Below are positions 34,350-49,300 of a DNA stretch of 64,000 nucleotides, piece after piece. Numbering within the stretch: position 1 is the first letter of the stretch; the number at the start of each line of letters is the position of its first letter. Location: positions 1,393,244 to 1,457,243 of the forward strand of contig VZTJ01005471.1 of the NCBI GenBank assembly GCA_013397795.1, in the 5' to 3' direction. The position numbers and the translations under genes were made by a program. The notes below the pieces were generated by a model, which did not search any database, was not told the origin of the DNA, and was given only the letters and a program-made list of their open reading frames with translations. Source of the DNA: Orthonyx spaldingii (Eukaryota; Chordata; Aves; Passeriformes; Orthonychidae).

Positions 34350-37300
34350 CTGAGAAGAAAGATAATATTTTAGCTTTTAGATAGTTTACTGGATGAGATT
34401 TTTGAAGAAGTAACTGGAAAAGGAAATGTGCTATTTTTGGACAGAATGCTAGTGGCTTGCAAATTCATGTTTGCTTCAAAATATTTATCTACAAAGTTCA
34501 TCTTGCTCTAGTGGCAAATAATTCCACATCATCGCAATGCCTGAAATTATAAAGAGCATATTTAGTTACAAAAACTATGGTGCTCATGAATCACTTAAAA
34601 ATGAAGACAATATGGGACTGTGTTTGCCAAGAAATTTTTGTAAGAGATGCATTTTAACTAAAAGTGACTTATTTTGCTTTTTTTGGTCTTGGTAAACTCT
34701 TTCCTTTTAGACATGCAAGCAATGTCATTTTGCATTTTCAAAACAATAAAGAATACATTTTGGACTTTCCTCTCAATTTAAAAGTTTCTAAATCCTTGAA
34801 AAATCCATTACCCTGATTAAACTGCTCTTCTCAAATATATTTGCCTTTCCATTGTTTGCATTGTAGGGACTGAGTTTGTATATAATTTCCCTTAAATTTA
34901 ATTTAAATCCCTTAAAATTAATTTAAAGAACTACATTATGTATCCCATCTTGAAATAATACTGCATGTTTTATAAGTAGATTGCTGTGTGTTCATTCTTT
35001 TACAGTATAGTTTAAGATGATTTCATTCCCTTTCTCCTACAATTGAGAACACAGGATGGGCTATTACACAGCTCAGTGACTCAAAGCAGTGATGGGGCAG
35101 TGCAATCTAGCCTCATTTCTTGCTGTGTCAGGTTTCAAATTTCTCATGTTATTCTCAACACTTTCTTCTTATTCTGCAACAGTCCCAGCTATTGCTCTTA
35201 ATTGTATGTAAGTGATTTTCATTCAATAAAGCAGATAATTCCATGTGCCATTTATTGGGTTGCGACTATCTGCAAGTATGAAGAACACTTTGACTACCTC
35301 CCTTTGCATAGCAAAGCCTCTCACTGCTTACACTTTACTCTCACAGTCTCATTTATCTTATTCCCTCAGTGTACTGTAAATCTTAGACTGCAAGTATATT
35401 GCAAAAAGGCTTGCCAGTGCAATTAATATAATGCTGTTTTGATCCCTGACTTAAGTATTAATGGTATTTTAATGGAAAAAGTAGTCGTGGCTGTCAATCA
35501 ACTTTTTTTTTTAAGACTTTGAAATTAAAATGTATCTAAACAGATATTGTTACAAATAGAGTGCCTCATGTTTTATTTTAGAGCATGTAAATTCCTTGTT
35601 ACATTGCATTCAGAAAACATGTATTTTTAAAAATAACTGAGACTATTTTGTGGGCATATAATAACCAGTATTTTTCTACAGTCAATTACCTGTTCCAAGA
35701 GTGTAACAGAATTGCAGGGACATTACATAAGCTTTATCAAATCAATTCTTTAAGTGATTTCATCACAAAATACCTAGCAATCAGGGCCTACTCTTTTCCT
35801 ACAGCTTTTTCTCAGAATTGAACATCTGAGTCTAATTATCTAAGACCAGGTCACTTGATAGGTATATTGCTACCTTCACATTCCACATTTGCCTTCAGTT
35901 CTCTCTTAGGACGGATTTTCCAAGTGAACTTGATGTGGGCTCGGATACAGGAAAATGCGCTGTGAACAGCATAAAAATGAAGCAACATGCTCTCAAAATC
36001 ATTTCTTAAGTAACCTGTCTTTTAATCCCTCTCCATTTTTGAGAAGTTGAAACAACAGCATTTCTGTCCTTTCCAATGCTGGTGGTTGAAAGGTACTCAA
36101 ACATTTTGGCAATGGAGGGTGTACAAGAACTCCAAATAGGTTTAAAATGCTTAATAAGGACAGGACTCTCAGAGCAAAACAGATCTTGCAGTGACAAACT
36201 ACAGGACAGAAACATGTCCTGGCACATTGCTGCAGCAAGTTTGTAAGAAAGAATGATTTTAATTTACATATATGCAATCCCTTTTAACCCAAAAAACCCA
36301 AAATGAGATACATATAAAAATGTTAAACATAATGTACTGAATGTAATGAAGGTAATTTTATAAAACAGAAAACCCCCTAAGATGCAAATAACTAAAAAAC
36401 ACTCTTCCTGAGTGATTTAGGGGATAAAATATTGCAAGTTAAAGCAAACACAGCTATTCATGAGAACATATGTACACAGCACTAAATTACTACAATTTCT
36501 CTTTCATTGGTGTGCATCATGAGTTATTTTTCTTAAATAGGACACAAATTTGTCAATAAAATCAAGACGGCAAGTACGCAGTGAGTTGCTTCTTCCAGTA
36601 GAGACTCCAGGTGAGGTAATTGGCAGTTTCATCCACATTTCATTCACTTAATAGTAACACTAGTAAGTCTTACACCCTTTTTTCATTTCACTCCTTGCCT
36701 ATTGCTTCTCCTCCCTGAAAGCTCATTCTCTTGGAAGGAAGCTAATAGAGTTCTCATATGAAGTGCATAGTAGTCCATGCAGGAGATTAAAAGCAACTTA
36801 CTCACGCACCCTTGTGTGATTGAGCTGATGGGATGGGGGCATGTGGCAGCAACTCAAGGTAATCACCTTCCTTCCAGAACTGGCATCACCTGGCAAACAA
36901 AACAGTTAATAAAGACAATACTCAGTTATTTATGGGACCTCAGGTATCTGAAGGAATGGCGTGAATCTTCTGATATTTGGGGCTACCTCTATCTCCTGTT
37001 ATTATCCAGAACATCCCGTGAAACTTCACTGTCCAGTCACATGTTACCTGCAGAAAGCTGGGCAAATAATAAGGCAAAGCTGAGAAAGTAGTATGCAGAT
37101 GGTGCTGATGGTGCACAGCTCCAGACATGGAACACTGAAGTCCTCCTGGAGCATTCAGCTGTGAAAGAAAACAGGCCTGCTTTCCCTAGTAGTCTTACCA
37201 ATAACATGTTTTCAAAATTCTCATGCTTTATTTCTAACACAAGCACTTTGAGCCTCTGCTGTGTCACATAAGTCAGTTGGACGTTTTTAACCAACTTAAG

Positions 37301-40300
37301 CTTTCTTAGCTACTTTCAGAAGCACTGCTACACTAAGAACACATTAAAACACAACAAGCAAGGCATACAAGAATGATTTGCCTAACCTGAAAATCCATAG
37401 GTATACATCCCTTAGTCCCTCTGACAAAGCATGTATTGCTGCACTCAAGTTCATTTGCTCTTTGACTCATGGCAGCTTCACCCACACTGTCTGTACAGAC
37501 AAGGCTGGTGTTCATGCCATGACCACCCCACAGCCAAATTCCACTATATGGAAAGCCAAACAGAGGTTGTCACGCTCACACTGAAGGTCACTCAGCACTG
37601 AAGACTGTGAAGTGTTAAGATTTTGACTTATATCTACAGGAATGATGCCATTCCTTTTAAAGGAATACAGAAACATTCCAGAAAACAGTTAGACTGAATT
37701 CATCACATTTGATACATTCTTGGTCTAATTTCCATTTCCAGTTAAAAGGTATTTAATATCTTGCTTCTATTACCACGAAAACGTCAAAGTTTGTCTTTGG
37801 AATCAGTAGGAATACAAGAAAGTCAAGAATTGGAGTTATTATTTGTAGTTTCGTTATTCCCCTTTCACCCCCAATTAAGTAGTTGTAACGAATAAAATAA
37901 AAAAGAGTAAAATGGGGAAGTTAAATCTGCAACAGAATCAATTAATGAATACATAAAATCAGATGGACATTTTTATGACAACTGGGCAGAACAGCTTCAG
38001 ACAACCTTAAACCATCCTAATTTGTATTAATGATCAAACTACTTGATCTGCACAAACAACTTTCCAGCATTGCAAATACACATTTTCCATGAAAACCCAC
38101 CACTGATATCATATACTTCCCTTCATTTAACTCAGGAAGAGGTGGCTGTCCCACCTGACATATTTCACACTAAGAAAAAAATCCTGTATTTGCCTTGTCC
38201 ATTTCAATAGAGTCACGATATGATAGCATCTGTTTAAACCCATTCCATTTTAAGTGCCAAAGGAGAAAAGAGAGGGAAGCGACAAGATTAACAATTACTT
38301 TTCACATATGAACATGGACTGGGAGACATCTTCTGCATTATCAATTCCAAGCCTGTGTCATGACAAGGAACTGTACCAAATAATCCTTCCATTGATTTGT
38401 CAAGCTTTATCTTAAAAACCAGTTAGGTGTTTTCTGTTTCATGCTTCTCCTGCTCACTGATTTGACAACTAGCAACCCATTTTCTCAATTCCAGTCTGAA
38501 AGTAATTTTCAATTTGTACAAATTTGTTCTTGTGACAACAACACTCAGCTGAAGCAGTACTTTCCCTTCAGCACTATTTATCATCCCAAAGGACTCCAGG
38601 CGATAAAGACATTCCCTCCCAGCCCATGTTCTACTGCTTGTAAACAGGTCACACCTTCTATCTCTCCCCCAACATTGGTGTTCTCTACTCTGCTCTAACC
38701 TGAAGAAGCCTTTCCCAGGTGACAAGGGTTATATGATAAATTTCAGATGAACATCACACAGAGGACTTAAAAAGCTTTCTTAATGATATCCACATTATTG
38801 TCTTTACCAAGAAAACACGATAAAGTAATAATTTAGCTTGACAGCTGCAGCTGAATTATCTCTGATAGCCACCCCATTCTTGTTTCACAGAAGATCACTT
38901 CTTTCTTTTTTTAAAATTTAAAAAACAAAGAACATTTTACTATTTGCTTTAACATCCTCTAAAGATTTATCTCAGCTTGAATTTTGCTAATTATCACTTC
39001 AGTCCTACAGTTTTAGACAAAACATAGATTTCTCTGCTGGCTGACTCTTTTCTCCTGTGCTTTTTTTGGCTGGCTACCTATTTTTATTATATTCCTCAAA
39101 GGGTTTTTTTTCTTACCACAAGGCCTGATGTCTCTTCCCGCATTAAAAATAAATTCTGACTTCTGGGTTAAATAAGGTGCTTGAGCACCACTAAAGAGCA
39201 TGCAACACCGCAATTATATGTACTCAGGTATGTCAACATATTGTTCTTGAACAGACCGTCATTTATTTCCTGAAGTTATTTAAGTGTCTTGTTTTATATT
39301 CTCAGAGTACTTATAAAGACATTATAATGTGACATGCATTAATATGAATGATGTATTAAAATTAAAACATTAATATGATTGCTTTCTAAATCATGGCTTG
39401 TTTGTGAAAAAAAGTGTCTTACAATGCACTCCAGATATTTTATCTGTTAGAAATAATAACTTTTATGAGCAACGTAAAGCTCCCTCAGGAGGGCAGCGAC
39501 CTTGGAAAATGCCTACTGCATGTGCCAGAACATTTGTTTTCCAGTCCAATGCAGTTTACATCTTATGGATAGAATTTTTACCCAAAGACATGAAAGTCTG
39601 AAAAGTAAACTCGGGAGTGACTAACGCAAAGAAGAGTGTAACTGGAAGTATGTTGATTTCAAACCTGCATAGAGTATATTTTTCTACCAGAAAACCATAT
39701 TTCCCTACAACTTAGAACTGAAAGATGCCTCATTTTCTACTGGGAACAAAGGAAATATTAACTGCAATTTCAGCTTTGCTCCTTGATCTTTCGCTTTCAG
39801 GTCGAATGTGTAGTTTTGTGTTAACCTACTTTATTCCCCAGTGTAATGTCACCAGACATCTTCAAAACAAAACTTCTTTTACCCGCCATGGAAAATGTGC
39901 TCTCCCTTTGATCTCTCTGCACTGGTTTTGAGCTCCAAATATTCAGGACACATTCCCAAAGACTGAGGGCACTTACACTCCTCCAGCCAACTGCTTTCTA
40001 GACATCCCTCATGCAGACGAAAGGTCTGACAGACTTTGACCACACATGGGTAGAAGGCTCCTGCCTTTCAATCAGGCAGATGCATTCCTGGGCAGGCTCA
40101 GAGTTGTCAGCTGTGTGTGGCCATGGAGCCATTGCTGCGAACACAGAACAGAAACAGCTTCCTCCCTGCACTTGGTGAGCAAAGACAGGTGTGGAGAGCA
40201 GGCTATCTGCAAGGAGATTTACGTGCATTAAAATACAACCTATCTACTGCAGTTTTATTTGTCTGGATTTTACTGAAACAGACATGAATCATACATCACT

Positions 40301-43300
40301 TTTGATATCAAACTTGGCAGTGGAAAAAAAATGTTACAGTAAGACACAGGGCAGGGCAAGAGGGGAACTGTTTTTTAATTAAGAATTTGGATGGCACAGC
40401 ACTTCTTAACTGCTTCTTGCAAATGGGAAGATTTTTTGTTCTAATGAAAGAGCTCATTCCAATTTCCAAATGAGATATTTCAGATGTTGCAATTTTAACG
40501 TGACTTTTTCAAGAGATTTTGCTCTGATGATATTAAACATTACTATTTCACAAGTAAAAAGTGAAATATTTTACTTTACTGAAGCTTGTTATGATCACTT
40601 TACAGCAAAACAAGAACCTCAAGTCAACAGAAGTTTTCTGATGGGTTTCAATGGAAAAAGAAGTAGGGTCAAAATCCAGGGGACTTCTCACACCAGTGAA
40701 AATACTTGCTCTCATATTTGTTTCTTTAATAGAACTTAAGCTAGGGAAAATTAACTTAAACCTCAATTACACTTTGTTAAATGTGCTTTCAAGCTTCCTA
40801 CTCTCTACAATTCATGGAAGTACAAGGTCATGAAGAAGTCATTGTGAAATGTCTGTGTTTTGCCTAGGCTGAGTAATGGATAGTAAACATACCCACAACT
40901 AATCCATTGTGGGTCTCTGACCATCCATAATGGCAAACTTCTCAGCCAGTTAAGAAAAAACAGTCAAGATAACACAGCTGAGTCTCAATATTAAGAGGAG
41001 AAGCATATAACTTTAGCTGTAGAGATGAGTCCTCTTGCCCTGGCATTGCTCACCTCAGTTGATGATATGAAAAAGTAATGCACCACATGTTATCCAGCTT
41101 AAGAGTGAAGTATTAAAATAGCCACTGTAATGTTTATTCTTTGGGATAGAGACCAGAACCAGGATGGAAATATGGAAATCACACCAACTCTAAATTTCAA
41201 GAGTCAACTCATTTTGATTTCACAAAGTTTCACCTTTGCATTCATTCCTCTGGATTCTACTCATGTCCATGTGTACTTAGAAACAAACTTTCTTTGAGAG
41301 GATTGCACCTGTACTGCACCTGGCTAATTCTGGAAAGTGCTAAAACTGCAATTCAAATCAAGTATATGCTCAGGTGTCTTCCTAAACAAGAATGGCTACA
41401 AGCAAACTTCCAGGAGAGTTCACACATCAGGAACCTCCTTATTCCCCTCAGAAAGCCAGGATTCCTCATCAAAGATTTCTCCCTGAGCAGTTTTTCTCTT
41501 AAAATTTGTATAAGGAAAATACTCCACCATAAGACATTTTTTTTCAGATCAGCTGAAAGCAAAGAGAGAGCTTGGTTTCTGAGTTAATTAATTATTTACA
41601 TTTCATCTGTGCTGCTCTTAAGGCATGTAAAGTAAGTTGAAATGAGGATGGCTTTAAAACCATTCCTAAAGTCAGCCTCTCTAATATCCATACATCTCTG
41701 TCTGGCTGACTTGCTAGACTAGTCTGGAAAGGGGCACTGAACATCAAAACTAGTTTCTGTGATGCAGAACCAACTATTTTGATAATTTATAGAAAGCATA
41801 AAAGAAAATTTAAGGAAAGCAAGGAAACAACAGAATAGTCAAACAGAAATGGAATACCATCTAAACTGACCTGGCAAAGGGGAAACAGCCTAGGTTTTCC
41901 TTTTACATGAGCTGTATTCGGGTCTAGAACAACCTGTGCTATATCTTCAGGATGTCTAAACCTAAAATGAGTTCACATTCACATCTGAATTTGGCACTTT
42001 AAGTCATAACTTATTTTAGCAAGCCTGTTGCTCAAGAAATGATGTTTAAAGGAGATGCATTATACTTTTTCAAGTTCAGCAAGAAATCATTACCATATAT
42101 TTTGATATCATTAACTCAGTTTTATCTTAAAAAAAGATGTTATAACTTACAGTCTGATGTTCAAAGAGAGAAATGCAGTAAATAAGGATTTATTTTCTTT
42201 CACATTCTGAGAAAAACACATGCAGAACTTGGAAAATCCAAATTCAATTCCTGCCTAAAGGATTTGAACCAAAGTTTCTATCACTCAGACAAGTTTCTTC
42301 TTCATAGAACAGGAGATACTTTCCAGAGATAGCAGCCTTTACTTTGGAGCTTCTCTTGTAGCTACTCAGAGGAAAACACTACATCCAAATGGTTTGGACA
42401 TGCTTTGTAAAGCGCAAACCCACATTAAAATCTGCTCTTGTGCTACAAATAGGTCAGGAACCAGAACCCTCAGCTTCCTTTGTGAAATGTGCCCAGGTCT
42501 TGGGTATCTCCAGTTGATTTGTTGCTTTCCCCAAAAGGGTACTCATGGAACGAAGTCAGAGATACGGGTTTCAAGAATACACTTTGGAAATTCAAAAATC
42601 GAACAAAGTAAATCTTTTAAGAAGAAGAAAAAAAAAACTTTGAATACAGTTCTTTCCAGTGGCACTGCAATTTACAGACCACAAATCTGTTCCTGAAAGT
42701 ATTGCAAGAAGTAGCAAAACTCTCTTTCATATGACTGAAAATTATTAGAACTTGTGCCTTAGGCTTATTAGATAATTCACTACAATTTCTCCTTACATGT
42801 CAAAAAAACTAAATTACAACTTCACCTTTCACAGTCTGATCCACATTCTATTCTAATCAGTTTCTAATACACTGGTTCAAAATCAAAAAGGGGGCATGAA
42901 ATCAATTAGACCTTGAAAAAAGATACGGACAGTCTCTACAGAGACCTGGATACCTGAAAATTTTAAGCTTAAATAGAAAAGCAAGAAAAGGCCAAGGAGG
43001 AAAATGAAGATTTAAAACAATGGTGGACTTGAATTCCATTAAAATTTTTGTTTAATACATAAAAGAATGTCACTGGCCATTTCTAAAAACACAAGCATCA
43101 GGAACAGTGTCCTACAAAATAAGCACATATTCAAAACAAGGTACTGCAAAAAGCTGTCAGCAATCATATTATAGAAGCCAACCACAGAAAATAAGGAAGT
43201 TAGATGAATCTGCTATGCTTATATGTCCCCTCCTTTTTGCCACAAAGAAAAATAATCCTGGGTTTGCTTTCAGGCAAACAGATTGAAACTTCTCCCTCAA

Positions 43301-46243
43301 AACAGAAATAAAAAGCACCAGCACAACAGCATTGTTCCATTTACATATGCTTAAAATTGTCAGCTGCACATCGGGATTTGTGACATAACTCTGTAATTAA
43401 TAAAAAATTAACACAATGTACATATTTTTAAAATGTTTTCTTTTTAAAAAAATATATTTTCACACTGCATGAATAAAACTCAAAAAAACTCCTTTGCATA
43501 TAGTCAAAACTATTGTTATGGAAATCAGGTATAAGTAATTTTAATTTATGAAAAGCAAGAAGAAGTTCTAATGTGTGTTTGGTCTTTTTTTAAATAACTG
43601 TTGGAAACTAGATGACTGTACTAGATGGATAAATTACTGCAAATATTTTCACCTAAAATCTTCCTTTTTCTTCAGCCATTTAAAGTAATATATCTCATTG
43701 TCTGTCAATCACAGAATAAAAATGAATTAACAGCTTTCTGAATTGCTTTAACAGCAACGATTTCAAACACTGAATTCATAGTTTGTCTTACTCAAATACA
43801 TGAAAGCCATTACAAATTAGGTTCTAATCATTCAAAAACTATTTGTTTTCAAAGGGACAGGCATCTTCCAAGAAGGAAAGGAATTCTGAAGAGCTCGTCT
43901 TTTCCTTGCTTGAATGTAAATCCAGAAAACATTCAGACCTGACTCCATGCCAGTTAACACTGGGGTAGGGAAGTCTTGTTTTGTGGAGGTGAAGCATGTG
44001 CTTGAGTGCGATCTCACCTTTCCTGTGTTCTGCACTCATTGCACACCTCTGCTTTCTCCTCTTTCATCCCACCATGGACCTGCTTTGGAGGCTGCAGGCA
44101 CAGGAGTCTGAACCACAGCACCGGTTTGTGCTTTGCATTTAAATTGTCCAGCAGACTTGCAACCCCCCATCAAGTATTTCTGGCTGAAATTGCAGTTGAG
44201 GTCACTGTTTTCTGGGCTTAAACATGGCCAGGGAATTTTTTTCCTCTACAAAAGATCGCAGTGCTAAAGGACAAAACCATCAGAGGTAATCCAACATTTC
44301 AGGCAAAATCCGCACCAGTGAAATTAAACCAGGAGTACACCAAAGGTTTGGACTTTATTCCAAGCAAACACTGATACAAAGCAAGTTCCAAGCTTAAGCT
44401 ATGGAAGCTACAGGCAAGTATCTTTAAAAAGATTTACCCCATTTTCACCCTACTATACTGGAGCACATTCCCATTGTCTAATACAGGAATAAGGCATATG
44501 CCTATGGTGAAGCCAGGCAGGTCTGCCCAGGAATGGGCAGGGAACGTCTCCTTCATCAGTCGAGGTAGGAAGATTGCCAAGTTGTCCCCTTTTCCCACAG
44601 TCTGGAGGGATGAAGAAAAGGAGCTTTGTCTAAGCAGAGATTCAGGAGGTTCAGCTCATCACTAGGCAGCTATGCCTGCAATAGTCACAATGATTCCCAC
44701 AAGGGTCTTTTAGAATTAACCAGACAGATACCAAGTGCTTATGACTTCCAGGGCAGCTTTATGTGAATGAAGAACGAGGAGCAACAACAAGCATTTTCTA
44801 AATAGCTGTGCATAATTGAAGTTGCAGCAGTAAATACACAGCCCAACACAATTTGATGCTGAGTATATTATCAGGAGAAAAAAAGACCTGAAGATCACTT
44901 TTGAAATGCTATAATGCAGTGCTGCCTAATAGAGCAGATGGAAGAGCATCTTAGGTGGACAGTTACAGTGACTCTGGTGCAGCCAGTGTGTGTTAACACA
45001 CATATCTCCCACTTTCTCAGTTTGATTTCACTGGTGTCATTAATAACTTGAATATCTTGGTATTTCCCCCATCCCAGAACAGGTACTTGAGAGAGAAACG
45101 TCTTCATAAGTTAGCAAGATTTTGAATCACAAGAATGTAAATCTTTTATTCCCCTGCTTATGGTTTTGAGTCTTATGTTGGGGGCTTAGTTTCAAAGAAG
45201 GTAAAAGGTGATTATCACCCTGTGTATTTACTAGCTTCAAGAACAGAAGTTATTATGGGTAAAATCTTCTTCCCATTCTCAGTCAGAAGTCAAATTACCA
45301 TAGATTTCACTGCCCTAGAGCACTGGTTTTGCTGAACTTGATGTTTACCTGAGTCATCCTGTTGATGGCTCAAATTCAGGAAGGTATCTATCTATGTATT
45401 ATAACCTGAGTTCATAATTTTCCTGAAAAATCATAACCTAGGCTTATGTACCTAAAGTATGTAATACAAAAGGTGTACACAGTATAATACAAAAAAATCT
45501 TAGACTTCATTAGGATGAAGGTTGAATATCACTATTTGTTTCTTATTGTATTAATTTCTTTAATTTAGGATTGTGACTATTAATGCTATTTTATCAAGCA
45601 CACTTATACCAAAAATAAGCCAAAAGGAAAAAAATATAGGCAATGCACACTTTAAAGAGGTGCTTTTATATCATAAATATGGCTACATGTCTTATATGTT
45701 GCCAGATTATTTAAAAAGTAAATAATTGTAAACATTAAAGGAACCAATATTGAAATATGCTATGTATCCATAACTTCTCTCCAAGTCACAACAGAAATTC
45801 AGGTGATAAATGCAGTTAAAATTCATGTCAACTGTTTCCTTCCCACTTTTTGTTAGTTTTTATATATTTAACCCCTATCTCTTTGGTTGCACACCCTTTC
45901 CAGGGCATACAAGAAAAATTATTAAGTGTGGCTGTACAACACTTCACGTGATTTACCAAACAAAACAGCTTATCACAAATGAAGTACAGAGGTATTACAG
46001 TCACAATTAGGCCTTAGATCATAAGATATTGCTATAGTTATATTTTAAAGCCAGATTAATTTCAAATATTTTGCTCAAAATTCATCTACAGATGAGTGCA
46101 CCAAGTTCACATATTACTATTCAGCTGTTTTCAGGATGAAGGCTGAAAGCATCAGCATGATTCCTATGTATCACCTCGAGTACAGTAAGAAAAAGGTGAT
46201 AATGTGTGTAGTAAGGTAAAGCCATAGGAGTTTCCAAACGTAC
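34350..46243 (-). other. ARHGAP8 intron (11.9 kb); one BCH exon is expected but not found
   Basis: The family needs an exon of about 28 codons here (GDDxFGRR…CRMPPSHELDH…LLE). I could not find it on the minus strand. The intron holds one degraded CR1/L3-like element (38335-38725) and otherwise unrecognised AT-rich sequence. Confidence 0.55.
38335..38725 (-). mobile_element. degraded CR1/L3-clade LINE 3' portion
   Basis: The plus strand reads TTGATTTGTCAAGCTTTATC then TTAAAAACCAGTTAGG…, TTTGTTCTTGTGACAACA, and further on the CCCAAAGGACTCCAGGCGATAAAGAC region. This resembles the antisense of old amniote CR1/L3 3' ends (…AAACCAGTTAGGT…CCATTTGTTCTTGTG…). It is highly diverged and broken, so family and ends are approximate. 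Confidence 0.5.
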
Positions 46244-46381
46244 CTGCCAACTGAATGATGCCATGTTTTGCAATATCATAGTAGGGGTGATTGATATTTA
46301 GCTCAGGATCCTCAAGTGGTGGAGGCAGAAATGCTTCTTCCTGTTCTGAGTGTGTATCATCCGCTTCATCTTTCTGCAGTT
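46244..46381 (-). pseudogene. ARHGAP8: ARHGAP8 exon, acidic N-terminus and start of BCH domain
   Basis: The acceptor cttgctcctttag and the donor GTACGT flank a 138-bp open segment. It encodes an acidic linker (ELQKDEADDTHSEQEEAF), a short proline patch (LPPPLEDPEL) and then PYYDIAKHGIIQLAG. The last piece is the diagnostic opening of the BCH/Sec14-like domain of ARHGAP1 and ARHGAP8; the family pattern is P-[FY]-[FY]-D-[IV]-A-[RK]-H. The exon begins in phase 1 and ends in phase 1 (G|), and the next family exon should continue with GDD. This exon is intact. It lies about 3.1 kb downstream of the start-codon exon. Confidence 0.88.
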
Positions 46382-49300
46382 CTAAAGGAGCAAGCAAGAA
46401 CACAGAAGTGCTCATGAACAGAGAAAAACTTCTGCCTCTGATACATTATTGAAGGGCTGAATTTTAGCTCAGTTTGACAAAACCAGAGGCCTTTATCACT
46501 ATGCATTGCAGTTACAAATGAGTTTCTTGTTCTTTACACTTTCTCTCGTGTGGGAAAAGAAATGCTTCAATACCCCAGATCTACCTTCACACACTCCTTA
46601 AGATTACTATCTCCTGTGATGCTCACAAAAATCTCGATGACTGGACAGCTGGCATGCTAAGGCCTTGATATTCATGACTGCAGGTGTTGTCTCATCATTT
46701 TTTATACTCCCTTAACCTGCCTGGATCCATCTATAACTCCCTACCTTTTATTTCAAAGTTGTCCAAACAGAGAAGCCAAAGTTTCAGCTGCTGCCATATG
46801 CATTGACAGCTACTCCACATTAACACCTCACGTGAACACTCTCCAGAGCAGATTTACAGCTTGCATAATGGCAGCAAATTGCAAATAAATCTCCATCTCA
46901 CCTCCCCCAAAATCCACTGTCCCCTTGCAACGCTTTAACCTTCTGAACCTGGAATAGGCAAGGCAGCCATATGTCCATCCAGCATAGACTCCAGCTAGAG
47001 GCCAAGCAAGGGTGTAAATTTTTGCTCAAAAGCCCAGTAAAATGGGCAGCCTTCTCCTAAGTTCAGTAGATTCTGGACTAGATACTAGAATTAAAATCTA
47101 CTCAATACTGAAAAGAGCAACACAGTGTTAATCAATCTTGTTCCAGGACTTTTTGGTTTTGTGTGGGTTTTTTTTTTCACACCCAAGTTTTTTCTAAACT
47201 GTTGTAAGGTTGAAGAAAAGCTCATACTAAGTACATATCCAAATGAACAGAATCTGGGATAATTAATAATAACTAATACACAAGTGTCTTGGTGGTTTAA
47301 GAGAAGACACAGGTAAAGAGAAAAACTAATGTTTTACGGTGCACCACCTGCTGTATGTCATCCACCTCTTTTTATCCTGCAGGTTTTAATAAGGTAGAAT
47401 TAACATTTATATCTATCAGTTTGGACACCTGGAAGATTCAGCTGGACATGGTGCTGGACCATTTTGCCTTAACTGCGCCTTTGCTAAGAAAGGTTGGACC
47501 ACATTATCCTTAAGGTACCCTTCCAATGTAGTATTCCATTACTCTATGATCTATAACACCATAAGTGTCACATTAAAAAGTACTAGAACATTTTGTCTTC
47601 TCAACATCTGCATATTTCATGTTCCTTCACCAACATGCAAGGCACACTAGGACAGAGAATATATATTAAACAATGATTTCAGCCAGATTTATGTGCCAGA
47701 AGCTAGTAAGTGTTAGAGAAAAACTCGTATTAAAATTTTGGAATGCTTTCTACTCACAGTTTCTCAGTATCTTTCTATTGTGCAAACAGCCACATGAAAG
47801 CTTTATTGTCTCATTTTTTAACATGATTTGTACCAAAACAGCATTCACAAGGATGAAAAAGGCTACTAGTGGCTGCGCTTCTCCAAACACAAAGGAGCCA
47901 GCAACATATGTTCTACTTTTACATTTCTCCATGTCTGAATTCACATAAAAGCCTTCTCAGAAAATAAATCAGCAGTCCTACAGGAAAAAAAAATCTGCCT
48001 TTAGAAATACAGCATTAGATTCCTCTTCATATTCACAAAAAAGTTTAAGCTCTTATTATCTCCAAAATGTGCATTTTTCTACCTTTTAAAAACTTATCCT
48101 ATATAAAAAGCTACACTAACCTGAACTGGAAAAGTATTCTTTCACTTTATGGAATGTTTATTCCCAAGAGCTGGGAAGAATAATAGTACAAACATAATGC
48201 AGTAAATCAATTCCACAATTTTCTCTTTGTAAAAATATTTAAGTCACTTAAAGCTCAGAACAAGTAAAGCACTATTTTTTTATTAGGGGTTTTACTTTTA
48301 TTTTACCTTTCATGTCTGAGGACCATAACCACCTAAAGCAAGAAAGTTTCAAAGAGAAAACAGAAAAAGAAATAGTAGATGCTCATCTGTGGGGATGTGA
48401 AGTGGGAGCTATGTTATTAAAAGTGGAGTGTATGTTCAAAAATACAAAAGAAACAACCAATCTGACTTTGGGATATTTCAAAGACCCAGAGAAGCAAAGT
48501 AAATATGCACACGTATTTGTACTGCACTTCTTCACTGGGTCTACAGAAATCTCAATATTAACCATACCTGCTGAAAAGTTGGATAGCCCTAACCTAGTGA
48601 GATAATTCTTTATATACTTTTTCTTTCTTTTTTACCTGTTTGAACAACGGGACTGGAGCTCAAATGATTTTTCATAATAAACATAAATAAGAAAGATGAT
48701 TCAAAGTTTCAAACTGAGGGAGACCTCAGCTCTATTTCTCTCCTGCAAATGACAGAGGAGTTCATTGCTCCATGGGGTGCAGCAAAGGATCCTCTATTAC
48801 TACTCTCACCATTAGTGCTGTTTAACCCAGCCTGGGAGACAATTTGAGGAGCCCAAGGCAGAGCTTGGAAAGTTTGAGGATGAAAATTGCTTTCCATGGA
48901 TTTTGTATCAGTCAGTAGAAGGACAAAGGCCAGCCAGCTTCTCCTGGAAGTCCTCAAGTGGTGAAATCAGAGCGAAGAGAAGGGATGGGGAAAGGGAGGC
49001 TGAGATGGAGGCAGGGTGGACAAGATCAGGGAGACCCTTGCTCTGGGCTTCAGCCTGGCATCTTCAAAAACTCAAGGGGAAAAAAACCCTAATGCTGATA
49101 TTTCCAAATGATGAGCCCCTAATGCCTTGGTTCACATTGCTCCACTCAACATCTTTGCAAGTAACATGCAATGCTCTGTACTCATTCCATACTTGCCTGC
49201 TTGGAGTAATGGCTCCCATTTGTGCCACAACATGTGATGATGGTGACATTCCAATAGCCTAGACTTGCACTAGGAACATCTAGCAATAATTCACAAAAGC

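Noticed and set aside
35999..36277. 92-codon and overlapping 73-codon minus-strand frames in the intron lacking a BCH exon
   Set aside because: They do not match the expected GDD…CRMPPSHELDH segment in any frame.
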